NCBI GenBank assembly: GCA_965369035.1
Contig: CBDUPF010000195.1
Span: 1 to 8,031, forward strand
Direction of reading: 5' to 3'
Length of the DNA stretch: 8,031 bases
Origin: Aliishimia sp965369035
Lineage (GTDB): Bacteria; Pseudomonadota; Alphaproteobacteria; Rhodobacterales; Rhodobacteraceae
Part shown: positions 6,993 through 8,031 of the stretch, piece after piece
Layout: every line of letters begins with the position of its first letter
Numbering within the stretch: the first letter of the stretch is position 1
Program-made: the position numbers and the translations under genes
Notes under the pieces: generated by a model
The model's database searches: none
What the model saw: the letters and a program-made list of their open reading frames with translations, nothing else
What the model was told of the DNA's origin: nothing

Positions 6993-7403
6993 TCATGCCC
7001 TCTCGCTGATCTCGAGCAGGTTGCCGTCCGGGTCGCGCAGGTAGATGGACAGTATAGGCCCCGCCGCCCCGGTACGCCTGACCGGACCGGCCTCGATCGC
7101 GGTCCCGTGCGACGAAAGATACGCCACCCAGTCGGCGAGCGGGGTGTCGGTCAGAAAACAGAGGTCTGCGCTGCCGGGCGCGGGCCGGCGCGCCATGGGC
7201 GCGAACTCCCGCTCCTCCTGATGCAGGTTTATCTTCTGCGACCCGAAGGTCAGCGCCCATCGCGTCGTTCCGTCCGCCGCCTCGAAACTCGTGCTCTCCA
7301 TACCGAGCGCATCTTCGTAGAAGGCACGCGTCGTCATGATGTCCGCCACGGTAAGCACAAGGTGGTCGAGCGAAGTGACCCGCGGTTTTCGGGATTGAGC
7401 CAT
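6993..7403 (-). CDS. VOC-superfamily (glyoxalase-fold) protein, GLOD5-like
   Basis: A 136-aa single-module pair of beta-alpha-beta-beta-beta units of the vicinal oxygen chelate superfamily, close to the GLOD5 group often labelled 'VOC family virulence protein'. The N-terminal SLDHLVLTV carries a candidate metal-binding His14. FGSQKINLHQ (54-62) carries His61, and RDPDGNLLEIS (123-133) carries Glu131. PAPGSADLCFLTDTPL (75-90) and GPVRRTGAAGPI (106-118) are characteristic of the GLOD5-like group. The ATG at 7403 is chosen because AAGGAG sits 7 bases upstream; the in-frame upstream ATG would place that ribosome binding site inside the coding region. No substrate is known to me for this group, so no reaction is assigned. 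Its 3' end lies 10 bp from the FMN reductase stop, and its start lies 27 bp from the divergent hydratase gene. Confidence 0.85.
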   Translation of the reverse strand: MAQSRKPRVTSLDHLVLTVADIMTTRAFYEDALGMESTSFEAADGTTRWALTFGSQKINLHQEEREFAPMARRPAPGSADLCFLTDTPLADWVAYLSSHGTAIEAGPVRRTGAAGPILSIYLRDPDGNLLEISERA

Positions 7404-7430
7404 GGCCTGGCTCCTTCTATGCATCGGATC

Positions 7431-8031
7431 ATGAGTGATGACGCGAAACATGTCCTTCGTCAAACCGACGTGATGGACCCCGACCGCGCCCGCGCGATGC
7501 AGGCGACGTTGGGCCAGGTTCCGGATCTGTCCGCGGGCGACGATCTGCCGGCCTTTTTCCACCAGGTCTATTTCTGGACAGCGCTGCCGCCCGCAGAACT
7601 TGGCCGCGACGGGCATCCGGCGCGGGGACAGGGCGTGATCCCCGACCTCGGCCTGCCCCGGCGCATGTGGGCCGGCGGGCGGATCGCCTTCGATGCGCCG
7701 CTGAGGCTCGGCCATCCCGCCGAGTGTCGGGCCGAGCTTCTCTCCGCGGTGCAGAAAAGGGGACGCAGCGGCGCGCTTGGCCTCGTGACGATCCGCCACG
7801 TCTACAGCCAGGGCGGCGTCGATTGCGTGACCGAGGAACGGGATCTGATCTACCGCGAAGACGCAAATCCCGACGCGCCGGCCTCACCCTATCCGCAAGC
7901 GCCGAAGGAGATGGAGACGAAACGCGCCCTGAGCTTCAACACCACGGTGCTGTTCCGGTATTCCGCGCTGACCTTCAACGGTCACAGGATCCACTACGAC
8001 CTGGATTACGCCACGGGGGTGGAAGGCTATT
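7431..8031 (+). CDS. HTD2/MaoC-type acyl-CoA hydratase, mesaconyl-C4-CoA hydratase-like; 3' end outside the window
   Basis: The first 200 residues of a double-hotdog hydratase; family members are about 270-290 aa, so roughly three quarters is present. Residues about 10-140 are the N-terminal FAS1-like dehydratase hotdog (FFHQVYFW, GVIPDLGLPRRMWAGG). The second hotdog starts at about 170 and shows the catalytic helix TFNGHRIHYDLDYAT (181-195) with the Asn/His/Asp residues expected for hydration of an enoyl-CoA. The sequence runs into EGY at the edge, where the family usually continues P-G-L-V-V-H-G. Related enzymes act on mesaconyl-C4-CoA or itaconyl-CoA, or serve mitochondrial fatty-acid synthesis; which one applies here is undecided. 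The ATG at 7431 fits the family's usual N-terminus but has no clear ribosome binding site; an ATG at 7419 in frame is an alternative. Confidence 0.85.
   Translation, partial: MSDDAKHVLRQTDVMDPDRARAMQATLGQVPDLSAGDDLPAFFHQVYFWTALPPAELGRDGHPARGQGVIPDLGLPRRMWAGGRIAFDAPLRLGHPAECRAELLSAVQKRGRSGALGLVTIRHVYSQGGVDCVTEERDLIYREDANPDAPASPYPQAPKEMETKRALSFNTTVLFRYSALTFNGHRIHYDLDYATGVEGY

Noticed and set aside
7422..7441. Imperfect inverted repeat (CATC...GATG, ATCA...TGAT) at the hydratase start as an operator
   Set aside because: Arms of only 4 bases are expected by chance, and no regulator gene is nearby.

Overview
The window is high-GC DNA with tightly packed genes, and the protein sequences look like an alphaproteobacterium of the Rhodobacteraceae (Roseobacter/Paracoccus type). 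I base that on recognising SoeABC, the OmpA/glycine-zipper lipoprotein and the hotdog hydratase, not on a search.

Left part (1-5498, all + strand) is one probable operon: the 3' four-fifths of acetate kinase (ackA), then soeA, soeB and soeC, encoding a membrane-bound, cytoplasm-facing molybdenum sulfite dehydrogenase (quinone-reducing) of the SoeABC type. ackA and soeA overlap by 11 bp, and soeB and soeC are 1 bp apart. Between soeA and soeB lie 79 bp that hold an unreported-looking 28-codon reading frame joined to both neighbours by ATGA overlaps. The gene pairing makes sense for sulfonate (e.g. taurine) catabolism. Xsc turns sulfoacetaldehyde into acetyl phosphate plus sulfite. Acetate kinase can recover ATP from acetyl phosphate, and SoeABC oxidises the toxic sulfite to sulfate and passes electrons to quinone. 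xsc and pta would be expected left of the window; they are not visible here.

Middle part (5499-6982, + strand) has two apparently independent units. The first is an outer-membrane lipoprotein with a glycine zipper and an OmpA peptidoglycan-binding domain, with its own candidate promoter and a strong intrinsic terminator. The second is a flavodoxin-fold NAD(P)H-dependent FMN reductase with a weak candidate promoter. A terminator-like hairpin facing the minus strand sits in the leader of the lipoprotein gene.

Right part (6983-8031): a small VOC/glyoxalase-fold protein (GLOD5-like) on the minus strand ends 10 bp from the FMN reductase. A two-hotdog acyl-CoA (mesaconyl-C4-CoA-like) hydratase starts 27 bp away from it in the opposite direction and is cut by the right edge.

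I see no tRNA or rRNA, CRISPR array, insertion sequence or prophage gene. No wholly new system is evident. The most interesting items are the small frame between soeA and soeB, the ackA-soeA fusion of expression, and the antisense-facing terminator.
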